This document shows positions 27,526 to 34,402 of a DNA stretch of 64,000 nt, piece after piece. The position numbers were made by a program, and so were the translations under genes. Numbering within the stretch: position 1 is the stretch's first letter; each line of letters starts with the position of its first letter. The notes below the pieces were generated by a model. The model was not told the DNA's origin. It did not search any database and was given only the letters and a program-made list of their open reading frames with translations. The stretch is from Acidobacteria bacterium OLB17 (lineage in GTDB: Bacteria > Acidobacteriota > Blastocatellia > Pyrinomonadales > Pyrinomonadaceae): assembly GCA_001567505.1 (NCBI GenBank), contig LLEU01000033.1, positions 1 to 64,000 of the forward strand, in the 5' to 3' direction.

Positions 27526-28236
27526 GCCAATCAGCGCAGTAAGGTGGAAGACGACATTTGCAGCCCCATGCACAAGTATCGGGAACAGCAGACTGCCACT
27601 ACTAAAACGGAGCCATCCCAGAGCAATTCCACCTACGAAAGTAAGCATGAAGGAGGCAAGCTCAAATGTAAATGAGCCATTCGAATAGCCAAGGCCATGC
27701 CAGACGCCAAACATAATTGCGGTGATGAATACAACAGCCCAAGGTGGTGCTTGAGGTGGCTCTTTACCGCGGAAGAGGCTGAGCAGTAGTGCCGGAGCGA
27801 TGCCGCGAACAGCCAACTCCTCCGCCACGCCAGGCATCAGCGCTTGGAACGCCAAGGTCTCCGCCGAGACACCGGGCTTGAAGATCAACCCGAGCGAGAT
27901 GCCCCAAGGGATGGACAGAGCAAGGGCGATGAGGCAAGCACGCACGTTGCGTTGCTTTAGCGTGAGGCCAACGGCCGGGCGGCTCAGGCCGAATGCGAAC
28001 ATGACCACAACAGACAGCAGAATGCTGTAGATCTTACCTGTCCAGTTCCACTGGCCCGGCAGGAACTTAAAGGACGATGAAAGGTTAGGAAGGCCAGTGG
28101 CCAAGTCGTCGAGGGTGAGATAGAGGGCAAACAACACGCCACAGTAGAGCGTTATTCGCTTGTCGAAAGGTCTGAGCGCAATTACTACAAGGAAAGCAAT
28201 TGCAGCATAGCTCAAGGAAAGAATAGCTGTATCCAT
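27520..28236 (-). CDS. CPBP-family (CAAX/Abi) intramembrane metalloprotease, cassette-borne
   Basis: 238 residues with about seven or eight membrane helices. The catalytic motifs are MPGVAEELAVRGIAP (EExxxR), FGVWHGLGYSN (FxxxH) and ILVHGAANV (HxxxN/B type). Such proteases trim prenylated or peptide substrates, or confer self-immunity to bacteriocins. As an integron passenger its target is unknown. The stop (TAA) is formed in the core of its attC at 27519-27525, and the start lies 20 bases from the previous site. Confidence 0.9.
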   Translation of the reverse strand: MDTAILSLSYAAIAFLVVIALRPFDKRITLYCGVLFALYLTLDDLATGLPNLSSSFKFLPGQWNWTGKIYSILLSVVVMFAFGLSRPAVGLTLKQRNVRACLIALALSIPWGISLGLIFKPGVSAETLAFQALMPGVAEELAVRGIAPALLLSLFRGKEPPQAPPWAVVFITAIMFGVWHGLGYSNGSFTFELASFMLTFVGGIALGWLRFSSGSLLFPILVHGAANVVFHLTALIGA

Positions 28237-28255
28237 TCAGTAATTCCTCTTTGAC

Positions 28256-28368
28256 GCCTAACGCCTGAGTTTAGCCGAACCGCGCAGTGGAGGCAAAGGC
28301 ATGGCAAGCTTTCTCTGCCATGTAGCTTAGTGGAGCGAAGCGCGTTCGGCTTGCTTGAACTGTCAAGC
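28256..28368 (-). repeat. attC site, 113 bp, with altered R'' core
   Basis: Minus strand: begins GCTTGACAGTTCAAGCAAGC (core GCTTGAC in place of GCCTAAC) and ends CTAAACTCAGGCGTTAGGC. The centre shares AAGCTTGCC with its neighbours. The core change turns the cassette stop from TAA to TGA. Confidence 0.88.
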
Positions 28369-28851
28369 CGCTGGCTCGTCGCCGCGAGAGCTACTCGCCG
28401 ATGGCTGCTCAAACTGCGCTTGAGCCAGCTTTTCTGCCTTGGTTAAATCAAGCTCATAGTTTCCGCTTGGCTGATAGAAGCGAGCGTTGGCAGTAGCCAC
28501 ATTGATCGGTCCGTAGTAGATGGTTGAAAGTGCGCCATCTTTGTAGCGGACAACCATTAGATCATCTGCTTCCCCTTCGGTCGATTTCGAGATGGCCACA
28601 AACCCAGATGATTGGGCTGTCGTCTTGACGCTAATACGACGACCTGCAGGAGAGAGAACATCAAAGCCGGGCTGATTGGTTTGAATGGCTAAGCTGCCGT
28701 CAACCGTGAGCGCGCAGTAGAACTCCCCTATTCGGCCGATCAGATGACGTAATTCCGTTGGTTTGACGCCTAACTCGTCCACCTCAAGCCGAAGAAGTTC
28801 TAAGTAGCGATCCAGTAGTCGTAGTTCTCGAATTTTCTCGGAGGTGATCAT
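28363..28851 (-). CDS. Putative PD-(D/E)xK-like nuclease cassette protein
   Basis: 162 residues from the ATG at 28851, only 8 bases after the attC core. After a helical N-terminus (RLLDRYLELLRLEVDELGVK) comes HLIGRIGEFYCALTVDG, then QPGFDVLSPAGRRISVKTTA. The spacing Glu (IGEF), Asp (GFDV) and VK (ISVKT) resembles the E/D-xK nuclease core, as in restriction-like DUF6998-type proteins. A beta-rich C-terminus follows. The nuclease idea is an inference from this motif alone. The C-terminal ~15 residues are Ser/Ala-rich. Confidence 0.6.
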   Translation of the reverse strand: MITSEKIRELRLLDRYLELLRLEVDELGVKPTELRHLIGRIGEFYCALTVDGSLAIQTNQPGFDVLSPAGRRISVKTTAQSSGFVAISKSTEGEADDLMVVRYKDGALSTIYYGPINVATANARFYQPSGNYELDLTKAEKLAQAQFEQPSASSSRGDEPAA

Positions 28852-28859
28852 GTTGTGTG

Positions 28860-28972
28860 GTCGAACGCTTGGGCTCAGCCGGCGTGCGTTGTCGAGGCAA
28901 AGCAAACGGCAAGCTTAACATACCATGGACTTGGCGCAGCCAAGTGCATTCGGCTTGAACGAATTGTTAGGC
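28860..28972 (-). repeat. attC site, 113 bp
   Basis: Minus strand: begins GCCTAACAATTCGTTCAAGC and ends GAGCCCAAGCGTTCGAC. The centre (GTTAAGCTTGCCGTTTGCTT) is close to the other 113-115 bp sites, indicating a common source integron. Confidence 0.92.
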
Positions 28973-29998
28973 CGCACCGTCGGAGATCAGGGCATAAATC
29001 GTGTTGATGCGGTCAAGTCTGCGGCCGCGATCAGTGGAGGCCAGAGTAGTGGCCCGAACGTATTTAGTCACCTGTTCATCAAAACGTTCTTTGCTGTCGC
29101 GTCGTTTTGCCCGATTTACTTGAGTTCTAAAAGAACTCAGCCGATCCGCTACACTCGAAAGCCTCTCGCCTGATGGGACTTCTTGCTCCACGACACATCG
29201 CGCAACAGCCAAGAAGAGCGAATAGAATTCAGTTTTACTAGTCCACCCCGACAAGTCACCACCAACCAGTTCCTTGGATAAGTCACGTGTACGTTTAAAT
29301 ATCTTAATCCAGCGATCTTTATCAGGAAAGTCCTCATCAAAGTCGTTGAAGTAATCTTCAAGACCCTTCTTTTTGTCTAAAGGTCCGGCCATTATGCCAA
29401 CTAACAATTCAGCCATGAACTCTACATCTATCATTCTCCGAACTTGGGCCGGTGTAACAATTTTATTATCTAGCCACCAGCTATCATTAGCCAATTCCTC
29501 GACAACACCAATGAACTCGCCATGATATTGCGAATGGAGTAGCTCCTGTGCATTGAGGTTCGATTGGTTGGCATTCAATCGCCGGAACATGTCACGTACC
29601 TCGACGTCCGATGCCCCCTCCAGCTCACGGACTACGAGCTTATAACTCCAAAAGCGTTCCTTCTGATCAGACGAAAGCGTATCCCATCGTGCACCGGCCC
29701 AAGTTGGAGTTACATCTGGCCCTGCGAGCTTTAAATCATTCGAGAAGAAACGTATGATGGACCTAAGGCGCTGCTGCCCGTCTACAACCTCTAGAACTGT
29801 GGTGCCTTCGTCGTCAATTATGCTCCGCACATAAATTTCCGGAATAGGCAAATCACTGAGTATCGAGTCCAGAAGATATGACGCTTGAGCATCATTCCAT
29901 ACAGGCTTGCGCTGAAATACGGGAGATAGGTCTAACTGCCGATCATCATGATATTTTCGAAAATATGATATGGGGTGATTTGTTGCATTAGGATTCAT
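28967..29998 (-). CDS. DUF262 (GmrS/ParB-like) protein, second gene of a two-gene cassette
   Basis: 343 residues. The DUF262 fold is clear: DLSPVFQRKPVWNDAQASYL, DSILSDLPIPEIYVR, and the VVDGQQRLRSIIRFF motif that binds or hydrolyses nucleotide in related restriction proteins. A helical C-terminus follows without the HNH (DUF1524) nuclease domain of full GmrSD enzymes, so a partner or another activity is expected. Its start overlaps the end of the nucleotidyltransferase gene by 11 bases. The stop TAA is made by the attC core at 28966-28972. Related proteins act in Type IV restriction and phosphorothioate-linked defence. Confidence 0.86.
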   Translation of the reverse strand: MNPNATNHPISYFRKYHDDRQLDLSPVFQRKPVWNDAQASYLLDSILSDLPIPEIYVRSIIDDEGTTVLEVVDGQQRLRSIIRFFSNDLKLAGPDVTPTWAGARWDTLSSDQKERFWSYKLVVRELEGASDVEVRDMFRRLNANQSNLNAQELLHSQYHGEFIGVVEELANDSWWLDNKIVTPAQVRRMIDVEFMAELLVGIMAGPLDKKKGLEDYFNDFDEDFPDKDRWIKIFKRTRDLSKELVGGDLSGWTSKTEFYSLFLAVARCVVEQEVPSGERLSSVADRLSSFRTQVNRAKRRDSKERFDEQVTKYVRATTLASTDRGRRLDRINTIYALISDGAA

Positions 29999-30584
29999 GA
30001 TTTACTACCTTACGAAGTTGCCTCAGGCACCACTTGGAGTACGCGAGCAAATCCTCGTGACGTCGGTATAACCTTATACTCGCCTCATGGCCACGACATA
30101 TCGCGTGTCGCTGAACGCTGTCTACAATCTTCCTGATGTTTGCACGTTGTGACCTTGGTAGGGCTGCTTGGTCGATACGGCCCCAGTACACGCGTACCCT
30201 AATAGTATCTGACCGATTGCGCGCTCCAAGAACCGAGTCCTCGGAGACAAGATCGTTCCAGACACGTAGGTACATGGCTTCACTGACAATGGCAAGGTCG
30301 AGGTCAGATGCGTGTACTCCCGGTGCAACATCTCGGAACGGCGCACCAGCCTTTTCCGGCGCCAAGCTAAAGCCGGTCGCAGCACTTCCCAAAAGCTTGA
30401 GTGAGGCGGGCTGGGCTATTCCGTTATCAGTCAACACCGCTTTCGCCCACTCACCAAAATCTACCTTTTTTCGGTGAAAAAGCCATGGATCATCGTTAAG
30501 CAGGTTGTTAGCCAATTCGTTGTCATCACCACTTCTAAGGAAGTCACGAATAACGCAATGATCTGGTGAGATCATAAAGTCCAT
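29988..30584 (-). CDS. Nucleotidyltransferase-fold protein, first gene of the DUF262 cassette
   Basis: 198 residues from the ATG at 30584 (a second ATG at 30575 is equally possible). The nucleotidyltransferase signature is LLGSAATGFS followed by HASDLDLAIVS (GS, then DxD). The C-terminus ends SIRLYRRHEDLLAYSKWCLR, a helical tail typical of stand-alone NTases of the MNT or CD-NTase superfamily. What it transfers cannot be told. It is the first gene of the array as seen here and is translationally coupled to the DUF262 gene, so the two products very likely work together. Confidence 0.72.
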   Translation of the reverse strand: MDFMISPDHCVIRDFLRSGDDNELANNLLNDDPWLFHRKKVDFGEWAKAVLTDNGIAQPASLKLLGSAATGFSLAPEKAGAPFRDVAPGVHASDLDLAIVSEAMYLRVWNDLVSEDSVLGARNRSDTIRVRVYWGRIDQAALPRSQRANIRKIVDSVQRHAICRGHEASIRLYRRHEDLLAYSKWCLRQLRKVVNHES

Positions 30585-30766
30585 TTTGGCATAGTCTTTA
30601 GCCCAAGGATTGATCGGTCAAGCCCCAAACACCGCTGGTAACACTTCTTCCCCAAGGTCACATCAGGCCTGTTAGATCTGAGTTGCCATCCTAGACCAAA
30701 ACCGAAAACTGGTGTCACGGAAGAATCGATCGTGGGCGACATTTGCGCGTCAATCCAAATCATCAA
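30572..30766 (-). pseudogene. Truncated DUF5615 (PIN-like) toxin remnant
   Basis: The frame overlaps the DUF433 stop by 4 bases (ATGA), the normal antitoxin-toxin junction. The first residues (MMIWIDAQMSP) match the DUF5615 start, but after about residue 12-25 the similarity is lost and a stop comes at 64 residues. Full DUF5615 proteins are about 110-120 residues. The remnant reaches the edge of the integron array, so insertion or deletion there probably destroyed it. Confidence 0.5.
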
Positions 30767-30990
30767 GCTGCTACTAAGACCGGATGGTCAAACTTTTGTG
30801 CCGCGTAAGCTAAAGCAGCCTGCAGATCCTCGCGCTCAAGGTCGGGTATTTCGTCTAAGATCTCGTCTGGCGTCAAACCTGCGGCAAACAATTCAAGAAC
30901 GTCAATTACGCGAATTCTCATTCCACGAATACAAGGTCGCCCGCCGCATTGTTTCGGATCAACAGTAATTCTCTTTAGAAGTTCGATCAT
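30763..30990 (-). CDS. DUF433 antitoxin-like protein
   Basis: 75 residues (MIELLKRITVDPKQCGGRPC). DUF433 is a small winged-helix-like domain; the GGRPCIRGMRIRV and GLTPDEILDEIPDLEREDLQ stretches are diagnostic. It normally precedes a DUF5615 PIN-like toxin, and only a remnant of that is left here. A second DUF433 gene with a shortened toxin is at 52.5-52.9 kb. Confidence 0.87.
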   Translation of the reverse strand: MIELLKRITVDPKQCGGRPCIRGMRIRVIDVLELFAAGLTPDEILDEIPDLEREDLQAALAYAAQKFDHPVLVAA

Positions 30991-31178
30991 CGGATTTCCA
31001 AGTCTAGTTCTCGACGCTATTCTAACACGTTCGTCACGGGTTCGAGGCCTTTCCTTTTGCCGTTACTCGTGAGGTGATCGGTCTCATCGCGAATCATTCT
31101 CTATCCATTATCGCGGTAATGTCAACAATTCCGCCGCTTTGTCGAATCATCCTGTGGTTTTTGATAATCTGACGGCAT

Positions 31179-32156
31179 ATGAATGGACAGATCACGGAGT
31201 TTATAAAGCACCATTATCGGCATTTTAATGCGGCGGCGTTGATCGACGCGGCGGAAGGGTATAAGCGGCATCTTGCGGGCGGCGGCAAGATGATGATCAC
31301 GCTCGCGGGTGCGATGAGCACGGCCGAGCTTGGCCTGAGCCTTGCGGAGATGATCCGGCAGGACAAGGTGCAGATCATCTCGTGCACGGGAGCGAATCTC
31401 GAAGAGGATCTTTTCAACCTCGTCGCGCACGATTTTTACGAACGCGTGCCGCATTATCGCGACCTGACGCCCGCGGACGAACAGGCGCTTCTCGATCGGC
31501 ATATGAACCGAGTCACCGACACCTGCATCCCCGAGATGGAAGCGATGCGAAGGCTCGAAAATGCGATGGTCGAGGTCTGGACGCGTGCTGACGCGACCGG
31601 CAAACGATATTTCCCGCACGAATTTATGTACGAGGTCCTGCGGAACGGCTCGCTCGAGGAGTTCTATCAGATCGACCTAAAAGACAGTTGGATGTACGCC
31701 GCCATGGAGAAGAACCTTCCGATGGTCGTGCCCGGCTGGGAAGATTCGACGATGGGCAATATGTTCGCCGGCCACGTGATCACGGGCGACGTCGAGAATG
31801 TCCATACCGTGCGCACCGGCATCGAATATATGGCCTTCCTCGCCGATTGGTACACCGCGAATGCGAGCGAGGATTCGAAGGTCGGTTTCTATCAGATCGG
31901 CGGAGGCATCGCGGGCGATTTCCCGATCTGCGTTGTGCCGATGCTGCATCAGGACCTCCAGCGTGAGAACATTCCTGTCTGGGGCTATTTCTGCCAGGTC
32001 TCGGATTCTACGACCAGCTACGGCAGCTATTCCGGCGCCGTCCCGAACGAAAAGATCACCTGGGGCAAACTCGCCGCCGATACGCCGAAATACATCGTCG
32101 AATCCGACGCCTCGATCGTCGCCCCGCTGATGTTCGCGTACATTCTGGGATGGTAA
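31179..32156 (+). CDS. Deoxyhypusine synthase-family protein
   Basis: 325 residues, close to full length for the family. NAD-binding and catalytic landmarks are kept: MMITLAGAMSTAELGLSLAE, VQIISCTGANLEEDLFNLVA, YQIGGGIAGDFPICVVPML, SYGSYSGAVPNEKITWGKLA (the Lys in WGK matches the enzyme-substrate imine lysine), and the final SDASIVAPLMFAYIL. In eukaryotes and archaea the enzyme modifies eIF5A. Bacteria use EF-P instead, and bacterial homologues are thought to make homospermidine or similar polyamines. That role here is inferred. Confidence 0.88.
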   Translation: MNGQITEFIKHHYRHFNAAALIDAAEGYKRHLAGGGKMMITLAGAMSTAELGLSLAEMIRQDKVQIISCTGANLEEDLFNLVAHDFYERVPHYRDLTPADEQALLDRHMNRVTDTCIPEMEAMRRLENAMVEVWTRADATGKRYFPHEFMYEVLRNGSLEEFYQIDLKDSWMYAAMEKNLPMVVPGWEDSTMGNMFAGHVITGDVENVHTVRTGIEYMAFLADWYTANASEDSKVGFYQIGGGIAGDFPICVVPMLHQDLQRENIPVWGYFCQVSDSTTSYGSYSGAVPNEKITWGKLAADTPKYIVESDASIVAPLMFAYILGW

Positions 32157-32188
32157 TGTATAGAAATCGCGCCTAACAAGACTTAACC

Positions 32189-32749
32189 CTATTCGACGGC
32201 AAGCATCCTGACAAACTGAGCAAGTTTCTCGGCTTCCGCAGACGTTAAATCTTCCGGAATATTTGACAGGGTTATAACACGCCCTGCCCCGACCGGGAAT
32301 GACGACTCATACGTTCCCGGGCGGCTTGGGGTCGTTTGCGTGACGGAAGGTGTCACTGAACTGGTTGAAGTCACGTCGGTTTCGACGTTGTTCGGAGCGA
32401 CCTTGTTCGATCTATTTCTGGCGGCGGTGGCTCGGGTTTTGACGGAGAAGTCTGCGGGGTTCTCTTTCCATTGTTCGTAAAGCTCGATCGCTCGTTGAAC
32501 CCGGCTAGCGTAAACTTTTAGCGAACCCGGAGTAAAGTCCTTTGCTCGTTTGTTGTTAAATCGCCTGATGACCGCTTTCAAATCAATTTGGCCGATATCC
32601 TTCTGCTCTTCAGCGTCTAGTACGCCGAAGACATTGCGCGCGGCGACGGCTAAAGCACGGGATGTTGCAATGGGCATTAGCCCCTTCTTGCCCGTGTGAT
32701 CCAGAAAGTCGAGCAGATCGTCCAAGGAGTAGTTATTTGTTATATCCAT
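32189..32749 (-). CDS. Hypothetical protein, helical N-terminus with Ser/Thr-rich linker
   Basis: 186 residues from the ATG at 32749 (a TTG at 32782 is possible). Residues 1-105 are helical (YSLDDLLDFLDHTGKKGLMP, SRALAVAARNVFGVLDAEEQ, FTPGSLKVYASRVQRAIELY) and recall a SAM-like or recombinase core-binding domain, though I cannot name a family. A Ser/Thr/Asn-rich linker (about 108-145) leads to a short C-terminal domain (RVITLSNIPEDLTSAEAEKL). It is divergent from the ATPase gene at 32803, with only 53 bases between them. Confidence 0.62.
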   Translation of the reverse strand: MDITNNYSLDDLLDFLDHTGKKGLMPIATSRALAVAARNVFGVLDAEEQKDIGQIDLKAVIRRFNNKRAKDFTPGSLKVYASRVQRAIELYEQWKENPADFSVKTRATAARNRSNKVAPNNVETDVTSTSSVTPSVTQTTPSRPGTYESSFPVGAGRVITLSNIPEDLTSAEAEKLAQFVRMLAVE

Positions 32750-32802
32750 AGCAAATACGTTATATTCGCTCCTGATGGACAATATAATGTATTTCGCTGC
32801 TT

Positions 32803-34026
32803 ATGACAACCACTAAATATCCGCGAGCCCTTGAGACAATAGTTTGTCGCGATCTTAGCATCTACCCGGTGGTGGCTGTAATGGGCGCCCGGCAGATAGG
32901 CAAAAGTACGCTATGCCAAGAGATCGCCGATTCTCAAGGATATAAAGGATGCACCTTAGATGACCCGGACGTCCTGCGAAAGGCTATCGAGATGCCCGAG
33001 ATGCTCTTAGACGAGTTAGGGTCGAAAGCATATATAGATGAGGCCCAACGAGCACCTGGGCTCTTTCGCGCAATAAAAGCGATCGTCGACCGGGAACAAC
33101 AGCCCGGCTCCTATCTTCTTAGTGGTTCAAATCAACCCTCAATGCTCGGAAACGTCGGCGATTCGCTGCAAGGCCGTGCGGCCTATCGAACGCTTCGACC
33201 GCTGCTCTTGAGTGAATTACGTTTCGATGAAGCACATCCAGGTTGGAGTTTTCTGTTCGGAGATCACGAAGCCACTATCCTTGCGGAACTGGAGGCCCGA
33301 GCGGCAAGTAGTAGTGAACTGGATTGGCGAGAAGTTGCAAGTACCGGTGGATTTCCTAGAGCCCTTTCAGTACCGAACGAGTATCGACCACAGATCCTTA
33401 ACGACTATATTTCTACCTTCGCAAACAGAGATATCCGAGAAATATTGGGAGTTGAGTACCCGGAACGTTTCGAAGCTTTCTTTCGCCTCGTTTGTGCTTG
33501 GACAGGTCAGGTATTCAATGCATCTGCTTATTCGCGCGATCTGGGCATATCCGTGAATACTATTCGCCGTTGGATCGATGCTCTTAAGAGGAGCTTTCTG
33601 GTCGAGATCGTCCAGCCCTATTCACGGAATGCAAGCCAACGGGTGATCAAGGCGCCCAAGGTGTTTGTTATTGACTCTGCCCTGGCTCTTGCCGGGGCCA
33701 GGGAAAACGAGCCAAGCGGCTTTCATCTTGAATCTTTGGTCTGCAACGATCTTTTGCAATGGCGAGACGAAAGCCCAAGCCGGGCCGTTTATCATTGGCG
33801 GCTTCAGGGTGGCCAAGAAGTCGACTTTATTATTCAGGACGGGCAAGAAATAATCCCGATCGAGGTGAAAGCGGCAAATAGTATTGGCAAGCGAGAAGTG
33901 CAGCATCTAGAGACCTTTCTAGATAGGTACAAAAATGCAAAACGTGGAATCGTTTTAAGCTGTGATCCTAATATTAGATCAATGGCCAACAACATCATTG
34001 CGGCACCATGGTGGGCAGGAATATAG
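32803..34026 (+). CDS. AAA_14/DUF4143 ATP-binding protein
   Basis: 407 residues. The P-loop ATPase domain has Walker A GARQIGKST and Walker B AYIDEAQRAP, with sensor-like YLLSGSNQPSML. The C-terminal DUF4143 region begins near residue 215 (IREILGVEYPERFEAFFRLV, FNASAYSRDLGISVNTIRRW) and ends in a PD-(D/E)xK-like segment (VYHWRLQGGQEVDFIIQDGQ, then IIPIEVKAA). These proteins are common accessory genes of unknown role, possibly linked to toxin-antitoxin or DNA-processing functions. Confidence 0.85.
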   Translation: MTTTKYPRALETIVCRDLSIYPVVAVMGARQIGKSTLCQEIADSQGYKGCTLDDPDVLRKAIEMPEMLLDELGSKAYIDEAQRAPGLFRAIKAIVDREQQPGSYLLSGSNQPSMLGNVGDSLQGRAAYRTLRPLLLSELRFDEAHPGWSFLFGDHEATILAELEARAASSSELDWREVASTGGFPRALSVPNEYRPQILNDYISTFANRDIREILGVEYPERFEAFFRLVCAWTGQVFNASAYSRDLGISVNTIRRWIDALKRSFLVEIVQPYSRNASQRVIKAPKVFVIDSALALAGARENEPSGFHLESLVCNDLLQWRDESPSRAVYHWRLQGGQEVDFIIQDGQEIIPIEVKAANSIGKREVQHLETFLDRYKNAKRGIVLSCDPNIRSMANNIIAAPWWAGI

Positions 34027-34402
34027 ACCGTTCAAGGCTTTCGACCTCCTCGCCCTTAAAAGAACTCATTGAAGCCTTTGAACAGCCGAACACTCTTGCG
34101 TGCGTGTCCCGATGCTTATCGATCCTCGTCGATAACGCGCATGCGTTTGTAGGCATTATCGATCTTGGCCGATCCGCAACCGTCGAGAACACCAGAAATG
34201 ACAAAAGTAACGCGACGCGAAGAACGATCTAATTTACATGTCGGCCTGAGCAATGCAAATACATTGTTTCCTGCGGTAGGAACCAGGGATGTGATCCAGT
34301 CGCGTCCGATGCGGCGGCGTTGCGGACAAGAGTGTCTCGCTCAGTTCCTGCTCACGCGCGATCTTGGTCTTGAAGCGCAAAAAACGCTAAGGTCTAAGGT
34401 AT
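34027..34402. other. 376-base gap without recognised gene
   Basis: An open frame runs from 34008 to 34232 on the plus strand, but it starts inside the ATPase gene and has no ribosome-binding site or family resemblance. I see no RNA gene or clear terminator here. It presumably contains the malQ promoter. Confidence 0.4.

Larger units (their letters stand above)
26078..30584 (-). mobile_element. Integron gene-cassette array without integrase in view (CALIN-like)
   Basis: Six leftward genes are separated by sites with all marks of integron attC recombination sites: terminal 7-base cores of the GTTRRRY/RYYYAAC type, inner conserved segments (TTCGTTCAAGCCGA and TTAACTCAGGCG) and imperfect inverted repeats between them. 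Each coding region ends in the core of its own attC (stop codon TAA or TGA made by the core) and the next starts 6-20 bases after the previous site. No tyrosine recombinase of the IntI type is seen within the window, so this is an integrase-less cluster or the distal part of a larger integron. Confidence 0.88.

Noticed and set aside
30601..30677. Possible attI or attC between the array and the toxin remnant
   Set aside because: GCCCAAG and GTTAGAT lie at plausible ends, but the arms do not pair convincingly and the core is imperfect. Not reported as a site.
34008..34232. Small plus-strand frame after the DUF4143 ATPase
   Set aside because: Starts inside the ATPase gene, no ribosome-binding site, no recognisable domain.
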